From Aliishimia sp039978895 (lineage in GTDB: Bacteria > Pseudomonadota > Alphaproteobacteria > Rhodobacterales > Rhodobacteraceae), in the NCBI GenBank assembly GCA_039978895.1, contig JBDWAL010000046.1:62001-126000 (forward strand): a stretch of DNA of 64,000 bases. Direction: 5' to 3'. The notes under the pieces were generated by a model that ran no database searches, had not been told where the DNA came from, and worked only from the letters and a program-made list of their open reading frames with translations. Numbering within the stretch: the stretch's first letter is position 1; each line of letters starts with the position of its first letter. The translations under genes and the position numbers were made by a program. Shown piece after piece: positions 49,385 to 57,408 of this stretch.

Positions 49385-51049
49385 TTAGTTCGCTTGGCGT
49401 CGCAAGAACGCCGGAATTTCAATCCGGTCTTGGTCTGCGTCCTGCGCTTGAGCCGGTTGTGGCGCATGCGCTGGTGCCGAACGTTGCACGGGTGGTTGCT
49501 GACGTGGAGATGGTGCCGCCGTCGGCGCTTGGCCCGCTTCGGCGTGACCGGTCATGCGATTGATCAACGAATTGATCCCAAAGCGTGGCTTGTCCCCACC
49601 TGCATTCGGCGTTGCCGGAGCGGCACCTTGTGGCTGCGCTTGCTGTGCAGGAGTTGCACGTTCAGTCGCGGCACGCAAACGCGCCATTGCTTCGGGTGAC
49701 GGCGTTCCAGGCGCTGGCGCACGTGGCGCCACGAACTCTTCGGGCTGTGCTTCCAGCGTTTCGGCTGTTGGTTCAAACGGGGCTGGCGTTGGCTGATACG
49801 CGGGTGCCGGTAGCTCGTCCTTGGCCTCATAGGCGGCGGGCGCGGTTGCTTGGGCTTGTGTTGGCACGCTGCCGTCAAAAAAGGACGGTGATTCTGCGGC
49901 TTCAGCCACAGGCGTTTGCGTTGGTGCTGCAATCTCAGCCTGAGTTGCAACAGGCGCTGCAGTTGTCGCAACAACAGGTTCGGCTGCAACGGGCGCCGGG
50001 GCTGGTTCAGCCTCAACAGACACGTTCTGCGTCAACGGGGCACTCATGGAGCGGCGTGGAACAGGCATGTCAGCGATATTTTCAGTCGCGTCGATACCAG
50101 TGGCCACAACAGAAACGCGCATCATGCCAGACATTTCTGGATCCAAAGTCGAGCCGACGATGATGTTCGCATCCGGGTCCACTTCTTCGCGGATCCGGTT
50201 TGCAGCTTCGTCGAGTTCGAACAATGTCAGATCATGTGCGCCTGTGATGTTGATAAGAACACCTTTCGCGCCACGAAGACTGATTTCGTCCAATAGTGGG
50301 TTAGCGATGGCTTTTTCAGCGGCTTGAACCGCGCGATCTTCGCCTTCTGCCTCGCCGGTGCCCATCATCGCTTTGCCCATTTCGTCCATGACAGCGCGAA
50401 CATCGGCAAAGTCGAGGTTGATCAAGCCGGGGCGCACCATCAAGTCAGTCACACCTTTAACACCTTGATACAAAACATCATCCGCCATGGAAAATGCTTC
50501 GGTAAAGGTCGTCTTTTCATTGGCAAGACGGAACAGGTTTTGGTTTGGAATGATGATGAGTGTGTCCACAACCCGCTGCAGGCTATCGACGCCATCTTCC
50601 GCCTGACGCATGCGCTTGGCGCCCTCAAACTGGAATGGCTTGGTGACAACACCAACGGTCAGGACACCCAATTCACGTGCTGCTTGAGCGATGATTGGCG
50701 CGGCACCGGTTCCGGTTCCACCGCCCATGCCTGCAGTGATGAAGCACATGTGCGCGCCTGCTAGGTGATCAACGATCTGCTCAATGCTTTCTTCGGCAGC
50801 AGCAGCACCCACTGTGGCGCGTGCGCCGGCACCCAAACCTTCGGTGACTTTCACACCCAATTGGATACGTGCCTCAGAAGCGGATTGTTGCAACGCTTGT
50901 GCGTCCGTGTTTGCAACAACAAATTCAACCCCAAGGAGGTTCTTTTCAATCATGTTGTTGACCGCGTTGCCGCCGGCCCCACCGACACCGAAAACGGTGA
51001 TCTTTGGTTTAAGGTCTTGTTGCCCTGGCATCGATAGATTCAAAGTCAT
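49385..51049 (-). CDS. ftsZ: Cell division protein FtsZ
   Basis: Tubulin-like GTPase that forms the division ring. The globular part has FGVGGAGGNAVNNMI, the tubulin signature GGGTGTGAAPIIA near 108-120, NIDFADVRAVM-like NLDFADVRAVMDEMG and the T7 loop. At 554 residues it is long because of a disordered Pro/Ala/Gln/Glu linker of about 190 residues (about 330-540), typical of alphaproteobacteria. The conserved C-terminal peptide DRIEIPAFLRRQAN binds FtsA and other partners. Its leader contains a hairpin (51074-51098), and the upstream spacer carries a DnaA-box match. It is separated from ftsA by 1.3 kb, much more than usual. Confidence 0.97.
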   Translation of the reverse strand: MTLNLSMPGQQDLKPKITVFGVGGAGGNAVNNMIEKNLLGVEFVVANTDAQALQQSASEARIQLGVKVTEGLGAGARATVGAAAAEESIEQIVDHLAGAHMCFITAGMGGGTGTGAAPIIAQAARELGVLTVGVVTKPFQFEGAKRMRQAEDGVDSLQRVVDTLIIIPNQNLFRLANEKTTFTEAFSMADDVLYQGVKGVTDLMVRPGLINLDFADVRAVMDEMGKAMMGTGEAEGEDRAVQAAEKAIANPLLDEISLRGAKGVLINITGAHDLTLFELDEAANRIREEVDPDANIIVGSTLDPEMSGMMRVSVVATGIDATENIADMPVPRRSMSAPLTQNVSVEAEPAPAPVAAEPVVATTAAPVATQAEIAAPTQTPVAEAAESPSFFDGSVPTQAQATAPAAYEAKDELPAPAYQPTPAPFEPTAETLEAQPEEFVAPRAPAPGTPSPEAMARLRAATERATPAQQAQPQGAAPATPNAGGDKPRFGINSLINRMTGHAEAGQAPTAAPSPRQQPPVQRSAPAHAPQPAQAQDADQDRIEIPAFLRRQAN

Positions 51050-51073
51050 CGCTGGTCCGCCTGTACTGTCTGG

Positions 51074-51104
51074 CCTACGCGCGTCCCGGTCGCGTAGGTC
51101 TTTT
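51074..51104. promoter_or_regulatory. Hairpin in the ftsZ leader
   Basis: CCTACGCG (51074-51081), 9-base loop, CGCGTAGG (51091-51098). It lies 25-49 bases upstream of the ftsZ start. On the forward strand it is followed by TCTTTT, so it can also act as a terminator for transcripts running away from ftsZ. Confidence 0.5.
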
Positions 51105-51116
51105 CTGCCTGTAATA

Positions 51117-51131
51117 TTAACAACACCTTAC
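51117..51131 (-). promoter_or_regulatory. CtrA-box-like site upstream of ftsZ
   Basis: TTAA-N7-TTAC, one base off the CtrA consensus TTAA-N7-TTAA, 68-82 bases upstream of the ftsZ start. A chance match cannot be excluded. Confidence 0.25.
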
Positions 51132-51366
51132 CCTTGAGGCGGATCAACGTCACCCAAAAAACACGCTTTGGCCACAAAATATGGGCGAAGCTTTGCTGCG
51201 AGAAACTGAATATGGCAAAAATCCCCACATGTAGGGAACTTATAAGCCAAAGCTACCATGGGCGCGGACTAAAAGCTCGCGCGAGTCGCACCGCGCAATA
51301 CGCGCAATGGTAGTCACAAAAATGCTGGGCGACTGCTCGAATTGCCGCCTGACCTCTATAGGGCCT

Positions 51367-51375
51367 TGTGGATAA
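51367..51375 (-). promoter_or_regulatory. DnaA-box sequence in the ftsA-ftsZ spacer
   Basis: TGTGGATAA, the exact complement of the E. coli consensus DnaA box TTATCCACA, about 320 bases upstream of ftsZ. A single box; no cluster seen. Confidence 0.4.
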
Positions 51376-51660
51376 ATCTATCATTTCAAACGGAAAGCGC
51401 CAGCCGATTCGCACGTCTTAAGGTCGGGTTTTGCAACGTTTTGATGTCATCACTCCAAAAACTGAAACTTTTGGGACAGTTTTTGCCACCTGCCCCAAAA
51501 GCTACAACCTATACGCCGGATTGAGAACGCCCCCACAAAAAGTAGCGCCTCCACCGATACGTGCATTTACTTATGCCACTTGGTTTTTCACTCAATCTTG
51601 GGTCATGCGATTGCTCCACCTCTTCATGATTGATCACTTTTTTAAGGTTTCAAATCGGAA

Positions 51661-52289
51661 GAAAACTATTGTTAAGACAATGTTCGCCGCCGTCTTGGCA
51701 TTGCCAAGTGCGATGACGGCGTTACCAGCCCAAAACGCCACAGCTGCAACGTACGCTTACGACATCGCATACGCATTTCCGATTTTACGAGACGCAAGGT
51801 TGGGGGCTTTTGTACCCCCCGCACTGGTCGCGGTTCAGTTTCCAGGCAAATCACGATTGATGATGATTTTGCGACCACATAACTTTTTGTCTTTCAACTT
51901 AACCACGGTCAATAGGACAGCTGGTTTTCAGCCTTTAACAGATTCGCCATCTTCGGTGTCTTGTCCGTCAGGATTGTTTTCACCCTAAGGCCAACATGCA
52001 GCACGCGAGTACGGCATCAATACAGCGACATTAACGTTGTTTATAAATCGCAATGTTCACCTCGGGGATGCGACTATTCCATTGCTGGACAAGGGAAGTC
52101 TTCGGGACTGATCCGCAATGCGCATCGAACAGATTTGCCGATCTGGGGTTTGAACACACCGCCAACAACAATGCTTTCGAATTTGCAGGCGCTCTGTCCG
52201 CAGCGCCAGCTCCTCTTTCAGCAGGATTGCCTTTGATGTTGGCTGAGCTTGGCAGTTTTGCCTATATGCGGCGCAAGGCACCAAGATAA
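51661..52289 (+). pseudogene. Broken VPLPA-CTERM exported protein gene
   Basis: Remains of a secreted protein gene on the forward strand. A signal peptide is readable (KKTIVKTMFAAVLALPSAM, then ALPAQNATAATYAYD) in the first frame. Pieces of the mature part appear in different frames: ITIDDDFATT at about 51851-51880 in one, LSFNLTTVNRTAGF from about 51890 in another. The end (about 52160-52289) reads NNNAFEFAGALSAAPAPLSAG and LPLMLAELGSFAYMRRKAP, a clear VPLPA-CTERM sorting tail. At least two frameshifts and several stops separate these. It lies between ftsA and ftsZ, which are transcribed the other way. Confidence 0.75.
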
Positions 52290-52349
52290 AAACAGGCGTT
52301 ACGCGATAAAAGAAAAGGCCCGCTTATTTCAGATGGCCCTGTTCGCGCA

Positions 52350-53684
52350 CTACCAATTATCCCGGAACCAACGCACCGCGCGGCGAAAGCTTCGTTTGGG
52401 ATATCGGTCAGCCGGAATGTCGAAATCCCACCATTCATCTTGCGGGTGTGCCGCAAACAAAGACAGCCCCACCGCGCTCGCAAAGCTTGGCCCAGTGGCC
52501 GCTTGCGGCAATCCGTGAACACGCAAAGGACGACCCAAGCGCACTTGTTGACCTAAAATGCGGCTCGCGAGCATATCCAGACCTGGAATTTGGCTCGCAC
52601 CGCCTGTGAGGACGATTTGCTGACTTGGCAAATGATCGAACCCAGCTGCGTCCAAACGCACGCGGACTTCTTCCAGAATTTCCTCAACTCGCGGACGCAT
52701 GATCCCGATCAATTCAGCCCGCGACGCAGTCCGGCGATCATGGTGGTAATCCCCTGTGTCACCGTTGATTTCAATCATCTCGCGATCATCCATCCCAGTG
52801 GCATGCACGCCGCCGTAAAATGTCTTGATCCGTTCGGCAGTTGCCGTCGGCACTTGTAGTCCCATGGATATATCAGAGGTGACGTGATCCCCCCCCATGC
52901 GCACAGCATCGGCGTAGATCATGTGCTTTTTCATAAAGATCGACACGCCTGTCGATCCACCGCCCATATCGATGCAGGCCGCGCCAAGCTCTTGTTCATC
53001 TTCCACAAGAGCCGCGATACCGCTGACATACGCAGAGGACGCAATCCCAGCCAATTCGAGATCACAGCGTTTGATACAATGCGCCAAATGCTGCACCGCC
53101 ATCGCATCTACAGTTAACATATGCATGTCGACGGAAAGTTGGTTGCCGATTTGGCCACGCGGATCAATCAACCCAGAGCGATGATCGAGTGCAAAATTCA
53201 CAGGTTGCGCGTGCACAACTTCGCGGTCTGCTCCGTAATCGGGCACATCACATCCCGCAAGCACCCGGCCCACATCTTGTTCCGTGACAACCTGCCCGTC
53301 CATTTCAAGATGATTGTCCAACCCATAAGATCGCGGTTCGGCACCAGAAAAGCATGCGATCACATGATCCACGCGAATACCGGCCATCTTTTGAGCCGCC
53401 TGTAATGCGGTGCGAATGGCACGCTCTGTTTCTTGCATCGATGCGATTTCGCCGAAGTTCACACCACGCGAACGGGTTGTCGCCGCCCCGATAACACGAA
53501 AGCCTGCTTGACCAGCCAGTGCCCCCATCTCGGGCGTTTCTTCCATTTGTGCGGCGCCATCGAAACGCAACACAAGACAGGCAATCTTGGAACTGCCCAC
53601 GTCCAAAATGGCAACCACGCCCCGCTGCAATGCTTGTTTGCGCATGTTTCGCATGCTGCGTTGGCTGGCGTATAGATCCATCAT
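52350..53684 (-). CDS. ftsA: Cell division protein FtsA
   Basis: Actin-like ATPase that anchors FtsZ to the membrane and recruits late division proteins. The 444-residue chain has the phosphate-1 motif AILDVGSSKIACLVL, the 1C domain from about 110, CIDMGGGSTGVSIFMKKH (phosphate 2), and IVLTGGASQIPGLDMLA (adenosine motif). The C-terminal amphipathic helix RRAVRWFRDNW is present. It lies 18 bases after ftsQ. Two adjacent ATGs (53684 and 53681) could start it. Confidence 0.96.
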   Translation of the reverse strand: MMDLYASQRSMRNMRKQALQRGVVAILDVGSSKIACLVLRFDGAAQMEETPEMGALAGQAGFRVIGAATTRSRGVNFGEIASMQETERAIRTALQAAQKMAGIRVDHVIACFSGAEPRSYGLDNHLEMDGQVVTEQDVGRVLAGCDVPDYGADREVVHAQPVNFALDHRSGLIDPRGQIGNQLSVDMHMLTVDAMAVQHLAHCIKRCDLELAGIASSAYVSGIAALVEDEQELGAACIDMGGGSTGVSIFMKKHMIYADAVRMGGDHVTSDISMGLQVPTATAERIKTFYGGVHATGMDDREMIEINGDTGDYHHDRRTASRAELIGIMRPRVEEILEEVRVRLDAAGFDHLPSQQIVLTGGASQIPGLDMLASRILGQQVRLGRPLRVHGLPQAATGPSFASAVGLSLFAAHPQDEWWDFDIPADRYPKRSFRRAVRWFRDNW

Positions 53685-53702
53685 CGCGTCGTTACCCTTG
53701 CC

Positions 53703-54596
53703 CTAATTTTGCCCTGTCGCGCTATTTTGCGCGCGGATGTGAAACCATTCTTCTGTGGCATCTTTTGTCATTTGCACGGTCGGACGATCCCCCAACCGTA
53801 AGTCAATCTGTGCGACATCACGCGTCAAAAGTTCTTTGGCGTTGTCGAGAGCTATCGCGCGCTCTAATGCGCGCTGTGCACCGTGTTCGGGCAACAATAT
53901 TCGCTGTTCACGATCCAACACGACATCCCAGCGTCGCTCGCCCATGCGTACCAATCCACGCAACCGGTCACCCAATGGGCGTGCCGCGCGGATCAAATCA
54001 AGCGCTTCTGCCACATGCAGATCCGCGCCCTCCCCCGCGATCAACGGCAATTCAGGACGCGCAAGTCGCGTAGGGATCACAGCAACATGCGCCCCAGTCG
54101 CATCAAGTAACGCGACCCGGTCGTAGGTGCGCCAAACCAAAACCGGTATGCGCTCTGTCACTTTCACTTCAAGCACACCGCCCGGACGAATACGCACAGA
54201 GGCTGACTTGACCGGATCCAGCCCCGCGATTGTTTCGCGCAGGGCTTCAAGATCGAGATCGAAAGAGGAGGATGGCAAATCAACCGGCAAAATATCGCGG
54301 ATTTCAGCGGACACATCGTCGCTCGCGCCAGTGACAGACATCAGATTGACCATAAATTCTGGCCGCTCTTCGATACTGGCGCGGAACGCGGCGACCGTGT
54401 CTGTGATCTCTGTCCGCCGCCCCTCGTCTGATAGATAAATTGCGCCTGCCATAAATGACACGCACAGCGGAATCCCAGCCCGCAATCCAAGGCGCACGCC
54501 AGGCGTGAGCATCCAGCGTTCGATCCGCCACGCCCAGCGAGATGGCGCCGGATCCGACTTCGGCGCGGCGGGTTTACGCGCAATCAACGAGCGCAT
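53703..54596 (-). CDS. ftsQ: Cell division protein FtsQ
   Basis: Bitopic divisome protein linking early and late division factors. The 297 residues contain a basic, proline-rich cytoplasmic tail, one membrane helix (about 33-53), a POTRA domain (MSVTGASDDVSAEIRDIL to VKVTERIPVLVW) and the FtsQ beta domain (DRVALLDATGAHVAVIP onward). The ATG at 54596 has GGAGG 7 bases upstream and overlaps the end of ddl by 13 bases; a longer start at 54623 is less likely. Confidence 0.93.
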   Translation of the reverse strand: MRSLIARKPAAPKSDPAPSRWAWRIERWMLTPGVRLGLRAGIPLCVSFMAGAIYLSDEGRRTEITDTVAAFRASIEERPEFMVNLMSVTGASDDVSAEIRDILPVDLPSSSFDLDLEALRETIAGLDPVKSASVRIRPGGVLEVKVTERIPVLVWRTYDRVALLDATGAHVAVIPTRLARPELPLIAGEGADLHVAEALDLIRAARPLGDRLRGLVRMGERRWDVVLDREQRILLPEHGAQRALERAIALDNAKELLTRDVAQIDLRLGDRPTVQMTKDATEEWFHIRAQNSATGQN

Positions 54597-55504
54597 GACG
54601 CGTCCTCCACCAAATGGCGGCACAATTCTGCGAAGCTGATCCCAACACGTTCCGCTTGTTCAGGGGTCAGTGACGTAGGCGTCATGCCCGGCTGCGTGTT
54701 GGTTTCCAGCAAAATCAAACCGTCCGCGCCACGCGCTTCATCCCAACGGAAATCCGTACGACTTATGCCACGGCACCCCAACACGTCATGGGCGCGTTTG
54801 GCATAGTTCAAACACAGCTCGAAGATGTCCGAGGGGATGTCCGCTGGCACCACATGGTGCGACCCGCCGGGTTTGTATTTGGCATCATAATCGTACCACC
54901 CGTCGGTCAGGATATCGGTCACGGTTAGCGCCCGGTCCCCTAAGACCGTTGTGGTCAGCTCACGCCCCGGCGCATAGGTTTCAACCATGACAATCTCGGG
55001 CATGTCATCGGCCAATTTCGGGGGACCATTGGCGTCCTCATTTACAAGATAAATTCCCACGCTGGAGCCTTCATTGTTGGGCTTCACAACATAAGGCGCG
55101 TCCATCACATGGCGCGCAGAAACTTCGCTTTTGGGGGCTAGGATCGATTGTACAACAGGCAACCCTGCTTGAATATACGCCGCCTTCGAGCGTTGTTTGT
55201 CGAGCGCCAAAGCCGACGCCAACACACCGGAGTGCGTATAAGGAATTCCCAGCCATTCAAGCAAACCCTGAACGCAGCCATCTTCGCCCCAACGGCCATG
55301 CAGCGCGTTGAAAACGACATCCGGTTTTTCGGATTGCAAACGCTGCGCAAGATCGAGGTTTGCATCAACCTCAATCACTTCATATCCCGCCGCACGTAAC
55401 GCTTCGGCGCATCCGCGCCCAGTAGACAACGACACCTCGCGCTCAGCCGAGGGTCCGCCCATTATCACCGCTACACGTTCGGGAAGTCTGCTCGACTGAC
55501 CCAA
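54584..55504 (-). CDS. ddl: D-alanine-D-alanine ligase
   Basis: ATP-grasp ligase that makes the D-Ala-D-Ala dipeptide for peptidoglycan precursors. The 306-residue chain shows VIMGGPSAEREVSLSTGRG, LHGRWGEDGCVQGLLEWLGIPYTHSG (each in pieces), the ATP loop YVVKPNNEGSSVGIYLV, and the metal/ATP region ILLETNTQPGMTPTSLTPEQA. All are standard DdlB elements. It is 83 bases after murB; that gap contains two short GC-rich inverted repeats (near 55540-55590) without a good T-run. Confidence 0.96.
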   Translation of the reverse strand: MGQSSRLPERVAVIMGGPSAEREVSLSTGRGCAEALRAAGYEVIEVDANLDLAQRLQSEKPDVVFNALHGRWGEDGCVQGLLEWLGIPYTHSGVLASALALDKQRSKAAYIQAGLPVVQSILAPKSEVSARHVMDAPYVVKPNNEGSSVGIYLVNEDANGPPKLADDMPEIVMVETYAPGRELTTTVLGDRALTVTDILTDGWYDYDAKYKPGGSHHVVPADIPSDIFELCLNYAKRAHDVLGCRGISRTDFRWDEARGADGLILLETNTQPGMTPTSLTPEQAERVGISFAELCRHLVEDASCAR

Positions 55505-55587
55505 CTTAGTGCCTCTTGTCCCGGACCTTTTGCGGCCCTTTTTACGCCGGCTACGGCGCGTGTTTTATAGATCGCCGTTTTCGGCGC

Positions 55588-56544
55588 TTATTTTGCGTGA
55601 TCCGGTCCTGTTCCGGCGGCGAATTCACCAACACGCATAATTTCCCATTCTAATGTAATTCCGCTTGAATCGTAAACCCTTTTCCGCACGTCTTCCCCCA
55701 ATCCTTCGAGGTCCACGGCCGTCGCATTGTCCGCGTTGATCAAAAAGTTAGAGTGCTTTTCGGACATTTGCGCCCCACCCAACCGCGCACCGCGCATGCC
55801 AGCGTCGTCAATGACCTTCCACGCCTTAAGATCATGCACGTCGTCTGCCTGACCCGTGCTGGAGAACCCGGCAGGGTTTCGAAACGTGCTACCAGCGCTG
55901 CGATCTTTTGTAGGTTGGGTTGCATCACGCTTTGCCAGTTGATCGCTCATCCGGGCGTGCAGGTCTTCGGGCACAGCTTTGGGCGCCTTGAAGGTCGCGC
56001 TGACAAGCACCGCGCCTTCGGGCAAATCCGATTGACGGTATTGAAAGTTCAACGCATCCGGCCCGAGAGTTACGATTTCCCCGGTGCGCAACACGACTTT
56101 GGCCGACACGAACACATCCGCTGTGTAGCTGCCGTAACACCCTGCGTTCATTCGGACAGCACCACCGATAGATCCGGGAATAGTGCGCAAAAATGTCAAA
56201 TCGAGCCCTGCATCTGCTGCGCCCAACGCGACCCGACTATCGAGTGCCGCCGCCCCTGCCGTCACAGTGGACCCATCGATGTCTATTTGCCCGAATACGC
56301 GCGGGCTCAGTTTGATAACGACGGCGCGCAAGCCGCCATCGCGCACGATCAAGTTCGACCCGACGCCCATTGGAAATACATGCACCTCAGACGGCAAAGC
56401 GCGCAAAAAATCTGCGAGATCGTCTATGTCAGCTGGTTGGAACAGAAAATCTGCAGGGCCGCCAACGCGCAGCCATGTGAGTTCGCTCAAAACCTTGTTC
56501 GCTGTCAATTTGCCGCGTGTCGGTAACGTATCAATCTGCATCAT
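55588..56544 (-). CDS. murB: UDP-N-acetylenolpyruvoylglucosamine reductase
   Basis: FAD/NADPH enzyme that completes UDP-MurNAc. The 318 residues include LTWLRVGGPADFLFQPAD, VFPMGVGSNLIVRDGG (FAD loop), TFLRTIPGSIGGAVRMNAGCYG, and the C-terminal DRSAGSTFRNPAG, with the Ser proton donor in GSTF, and LGGAQMSEKHSNFLINADNA, with the Glu near EKHSNF. It is of type II, lacking the Tyr loop of E. coli MurB. Two adjacent ATGs (56544, 56541) are possible. It follows the small membrane genes by about 50 bases. Confidence 0.95.
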   Translation of the reverse strand: MMQIDTLPTRGKLTANKVLSELTWLRVGGPADFLFQPADIDDLADFLRALPSEVHVFPMGVGSNLIVRDGGLRAVVIKLSPRVFGQIDIDGSTVTAGAAALDSRVALGAADAGLDLTFLRTIPGSIGGAVRMNAGCYGSYTADVFVSAKVVLRTGEIVTLGPDALNFQYRQSDLPEGAVLVSATFKAPKAVPEDLHARMSDQLAKRDATQPTKDRSAGSTFRNPAGFSSTGQADDVHDLKAWKVIDDAGMRGARLGGAQMSEKHSNFLINADNATAVDLEGLGEDVRKRVYDSSGITLEWEIMRVGEFAAGTGPDHAK

Positions 56545-56591
56545 TTAACCTGCTTGCCCTCACTGCGCTGCATATAGGGTCGACCTATAGA

Positions 56592-56834
56592 TCAGCCACG
56601 CGCGCGCAACCAGCGGCCTAGATAGATCACCGGCCAGCGCAGAATGCTGATCCCAGCCGCCAAAACAAACAAACCCACCCATGGGCCGTTCTGAAACGTC
56701 ACAAAGCCAAGAAGTGGAATGCCAATACCGATCAATATATACGCATTGCGCCAATGATTGTCTTTCGACGGCGTCATGGCCAAAACGTTAGCGACAAGTG
56801 CCCATAGGCAGGCAAGGATCAAAGACCAGCTCAT
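56592..56834 (-). CDS. DUF2484-family small membrane protein (second copy)
   Basis: An 80-residue protein with three hydrophobic segments, starting MSWSLILACLWALVANVLAM and ending ILRWPVIYLGRWLRARG. This is the DUF2484 pattern seen between murC and murB in Rhodobacterales. It overlaps the stop of the first copy by four bases (ATGA) and resembles it in layout (LRxP-x-x-Y-x-x-x-x-x-RARG end). Function unknown; conserved position in the mur cluster suggests a wall- or division-related role. Confidence 0.8.
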   Translation of the reverse strand: MSWSLILACLWALVANVLAMTPSKDNHWRNAYILIGIGIPLLGFVTFQNGPWVGLFVLAAGISILRWPVIYLGRWLRARG

Positions 56835-57079
56835 TTCGGAAGCTCCGGATGTTGTCCACGGGCACGTGCCCAGATGTATTTCAAGGGATTACGAAACATC
56901 GACAAAAACGCCGCCGTGGCAGCTACAGCTGCGATCCAGCCAACCTTGGACCAAATCACAGATATTAAGATCGGGGCTGCGAGCAAGAGCGCAATGCCCG
57001 GTACATATTGCCTCTTCATTGGCATCATAGCAACAGCTGCACTGGCAAAGACCCATGCGATGCAACACCATAAGAGCAT
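56831..57079 (-). CDS. DUF2484-family small membrane protein (first copy)
   Basis: An 82-residue protein with three hydrophobic segments: MLLWCCIAWVFASAAVAMM, a central pair, and FRNPLKYIWARARGQHPELPK at the end. It is a paralogue of the next gene. The ATG at 57079 overlaps the stop of the upstream gene by one base and is preferred over an ATG at 57160 inside that gene. The C-terminal tail is longer and basic, probably cytoplasmic. Confidence 0.78.
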   Translation of the reverse strand: MLLWCCIAWVFASAAVAMMPMKRQYVPGIALLLAAPILISVIWSKVGWIAAVAATAAFLSMFRNPLKYIWARARGQHPELPK

Positions 57080-57408
57080 CACGCATCCCTTCTGCGGGAC
57101 ATCACCCAATTGAATGCAAACCGCAAAACAATCGCAGCAGCGACGGCTAAGCATGACCACAAAATCGTAACACCCAAAATGATCAGCAAAGGGGCGGTGA
57201 TGACAGACACTTGTTGCAAAGTTTGGCCCAAAGGCACGCCGTCTTTAAGGGACCAAATTCCAAAATAGACAAACGGCGCGAGAAAAAACGCCACCGCGAT
57301 CAGAGCGATCGAAATCAATGTGATCCGCGCGCCAAACCATAGGCAAACTGCAAACGACAAGAACGGGATCCCCCCCGCAAGCAAAAGAAATATGTTGTCA
57401 GCGCTCAA
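57079..57408 (-). CDS. Small membrane protein after murC
   Basis: A 109-residue protein with three hydrophobic segments (about 5-25, 29-49 and 67-95) and a basic end VMSRRRDA. It overlaps the murC stop by four bases and the next gene by one, so translation is probably coupled. I do not recognise the family. With the two DUF2484 genes it makes a run of three tiny membrane proteins between murC and murB. Confidence 0.75.
   Translation of the reverse strand: MSADNIFLLLAGGIPFLSFAVCLWFGARITLISIALIAVAFFLAPFVYFGIWSLKDGVPLGQTLQQVSVITAPLLIILGVTILWSCLAVAAAIVLRFAFNWVMSRRRDA

Larger units (their letters stand above)
51050..51660. other. Left part of the ftsA-ftsZ spacer (ftsZ control region)
   Basis: About 610 bases with no convincing gene. 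Near ftsZ there is a leader hairpin; further out a CtrA-like TTAA-N7-TTAC (51117-51131) and a perfect DnaA-box sequence (51367-51375). The frame starting at 51431 on the forward strand is only the open lead-in to the pseudogene. Confidence 0.5.

Noticed and set aside
51431..51988. 185-codon forward frame in the ftsA-ftsZ spacer as an intact gene
   Set aside because: The signal peptide begins deep inside the frame, the mature part shifts frame, and the sorting tail is in another frame further on; it is part of a pseudogene.
55753..56526. Forward open frame of 257 codons opposite murB
   Set aside because: Antisense reading of murB, rich in Cys, His and Arg, without any motif.
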